Assembly (NCBI RefSeq): GCF_014284365.1
Contig: NZ_JACOGG010000003.1
Location: forward strand, 1-64,000
Length of the DNA stretch: 64,000 nucleotides
Reading direction: 5' to 3'
Origin: Cognatundibacterium rugosum
GTDB lineage: Bacteria; Pseudomonadota; Gammaproteobacteria; Burkholderiales; Burkholderiaceae_D
Shown here one piece after another: positions 63,206 to 64,000 of the stretch; positions within the stretch are counted from its first letter, which is position 1; every line of letters begins with the position of its first letter. The translations under genes and the position numbers were made by a program. Under the pieces are notes generated by a model. It did no database searches. It worked only from the letters and a program-made list of their open reading frames with translations, and was not told where the DNA came from.

Positions 63206-63331
63206 CGCGCTAAATCCTCCCTACCCACAATCCGTGTATTGCCCCGCTCGTGCATATCCTGCAAGGGCAGGCCAAACAATAGGCAAAATCTGCATTTTTC
63301 TTATTCAAATTATTCGCTACTGGAGAGCAAC

Positions 63332-64000
63332 ATGGCTGACAAACTGATCATATTCGATACAACTTTGCGCGACGGTGAACAATCACCGGGAGCTTCGATG
63401 ACTAAGGATGAAAAAATCCGTATCGCGAAACAACTGGAACGTCTGAAGGTAGATGTGATCGAGGCTGGTTTTGCAGCAGCTTCTCCAGGCGATTTTGAAG
63501 CGATTAAAGCGATTTCCGCAACGATTAAGGATTCCACCATCTGCTCGCTGTCGCGCGCGAACGATCGCGATATCGCGCGTGCAGCTGAGGCTTTGCAAGC
63601 GGCACAGCGCAAGCGTATTCACACTTTCATCGCCACTTCTCCGCTGCATATGGAAAAGAAACTGCGCATGTCACCGGATCAGGTGCTGGAGCAAGCGATA
63701 CAGGCGGTACGCTATGCACGTCAGTTCACCGATGATGTGGAATTCAGTCCTGAAGATGGCAGCCGGTCAGAAATGGATTTTCTGTGTCGCGTGATTGAAG
63801 CGGTGATTAAAGAAGGTGCGACCACGATTAACTTTGCCGATACTGTCGGTTATGGTGTGCCTGAGTTGTACGGCAACATGCTGAAGTCCTTGCGTGAACG
63901 CATACCAAATTCCGATAAAGCCATCTGGTCGGTGCACTGTCATAACGATCTGGGTATGGCGGTCGCCAATTCTCTGGCGGGTGTGATGATCGGTGGTGCG
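63332..64000 (+). CDS. leuA: 2-isopropylmalate synthase, N-terminal part
   Basis: The first 223 residues of the leucine-pathway enzyme joining acetyl-CoA and 2-ketoisovalerate are present; the gene runs off the window. The HMGL-like barrel starts with [14 protein letters not shown], and the metal-binding H-C-H-N-D-L-G-M-A appears at ~208-216. TGGAGAG precedes the ATG. It follows the leucine-rich leader. Confidence 0.96.
   Translation, partial: MADKLIIFDTTLRDGEQSPGASMTKDEKIRIAKQLERLKVDVIEAGFAAASPGDFEAIKAISATIKDSTICSLSRANDRDIARAAEALQAAQRKRIHTFIATSPLHMEKKLRMSPDQVLEQAIQAVRYARQFTDDVEFSPEDGSRSEMDFLCRVIEAVIKEGATTINFADTVGYGVPELYGNMLKSLRERIPNSDKAIWSVHCHNDLGMAVANSLAGVMIGGA

Overview
The window looks like a chromosomal segment of a betaproteobacterium in the Burkholderiales, most likely Oxalobacteraceae and perhaps Undibacterium-like. 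This is inferred from family-level gene content, moderate GC content and gene order: ilvI-ilvH-ilvC...pssA-leuA, the yebC-purD-hemF-nadD-rsfS-rlmH-maf-rng run, DUF3460 next to scpA and panC, and a sigma factor/DUF3619/DUF3106/RDD cassette. Most of the 64 kb is housekeeping DNA, broken by a decayed mobile region at the left end and a few accessory modules.

Layout. 1-2.2 kb is genomic wreckage: the end of an IS66-type element, two ~225 bp copies of a repeat bounded by inverted GCGCATC palindromes, a headless gene encoding one and a half Hint (pretoxin-processing) domains, and a transposase fragment of the IS3 family. 2.2-8.8 kb holds an acyltransferase, fadD, a SnoaL-like protein, a secreted metallo-beta-lactamase-fold protein with a degenerate metal site, a LysR regulator and a class A beta-lactamase. 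8.9-16 kb is a dense eight-gene minus-strand cluster (yebC to rng) for heme, purine and NAD synthesis and ribosome/RNA housekeeping. 16.4-25.7 kb holds a DMT transporter, quinone oxidoreductase, a 43-residue membrane protein, a DUF1631 protein, a DUF4136 lipoprotein, pepN and fbp. 25.9-30.3 kb has a TonB receptor, a 272 bp palindromic MITE-like element, an orphan protein and a MipA-like porin.

30.5-36.5 kb is the most unusual part: four tightly packed minus-strand genes encoding a coiled-coil protein of unknown family, a ClpA/ClpB-like AAA+ ATPase with a degenerate N-terminal half, a minimal radical-SAM activase-like protein, and a membrane-anchored Ser/Thr kinase with two zinc ribbons. I know of no characterised pathway with this set, and it is my best candidate for an undescribed system. 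A divergent MBL hydrolase/TetR pair with a 15 bp palindromic operator follows.

38.7-45.6 kb holds tolA-tolB-pal-cpoB (without tolQR directly upstream), three tandem tRNA-Lys genes, a methyltransferase and ppx. 45.8-49.5 kb carries a TonB receptor preceded by a clear TPP riboswitch, which suggests thiamine-related import rather than siderophore uptake. 49.6-57.2 kb is a minus-strand stretch with rarD, a btuF-like binding protein, panC, scpA, DUF3460, a LOG phosphoribohydrolase coupled to a TetR regulator, and the sigma factor cassette. 57.7-64 kb is the branched-chain amino acid cluster ilvI-ilvH-ilvC, then a SIMPL protein, pssA and the start of leuA. leuA is preceded by a 29-codon leucine-rich leader ORF whose predicted transcription start falls on its ATG.
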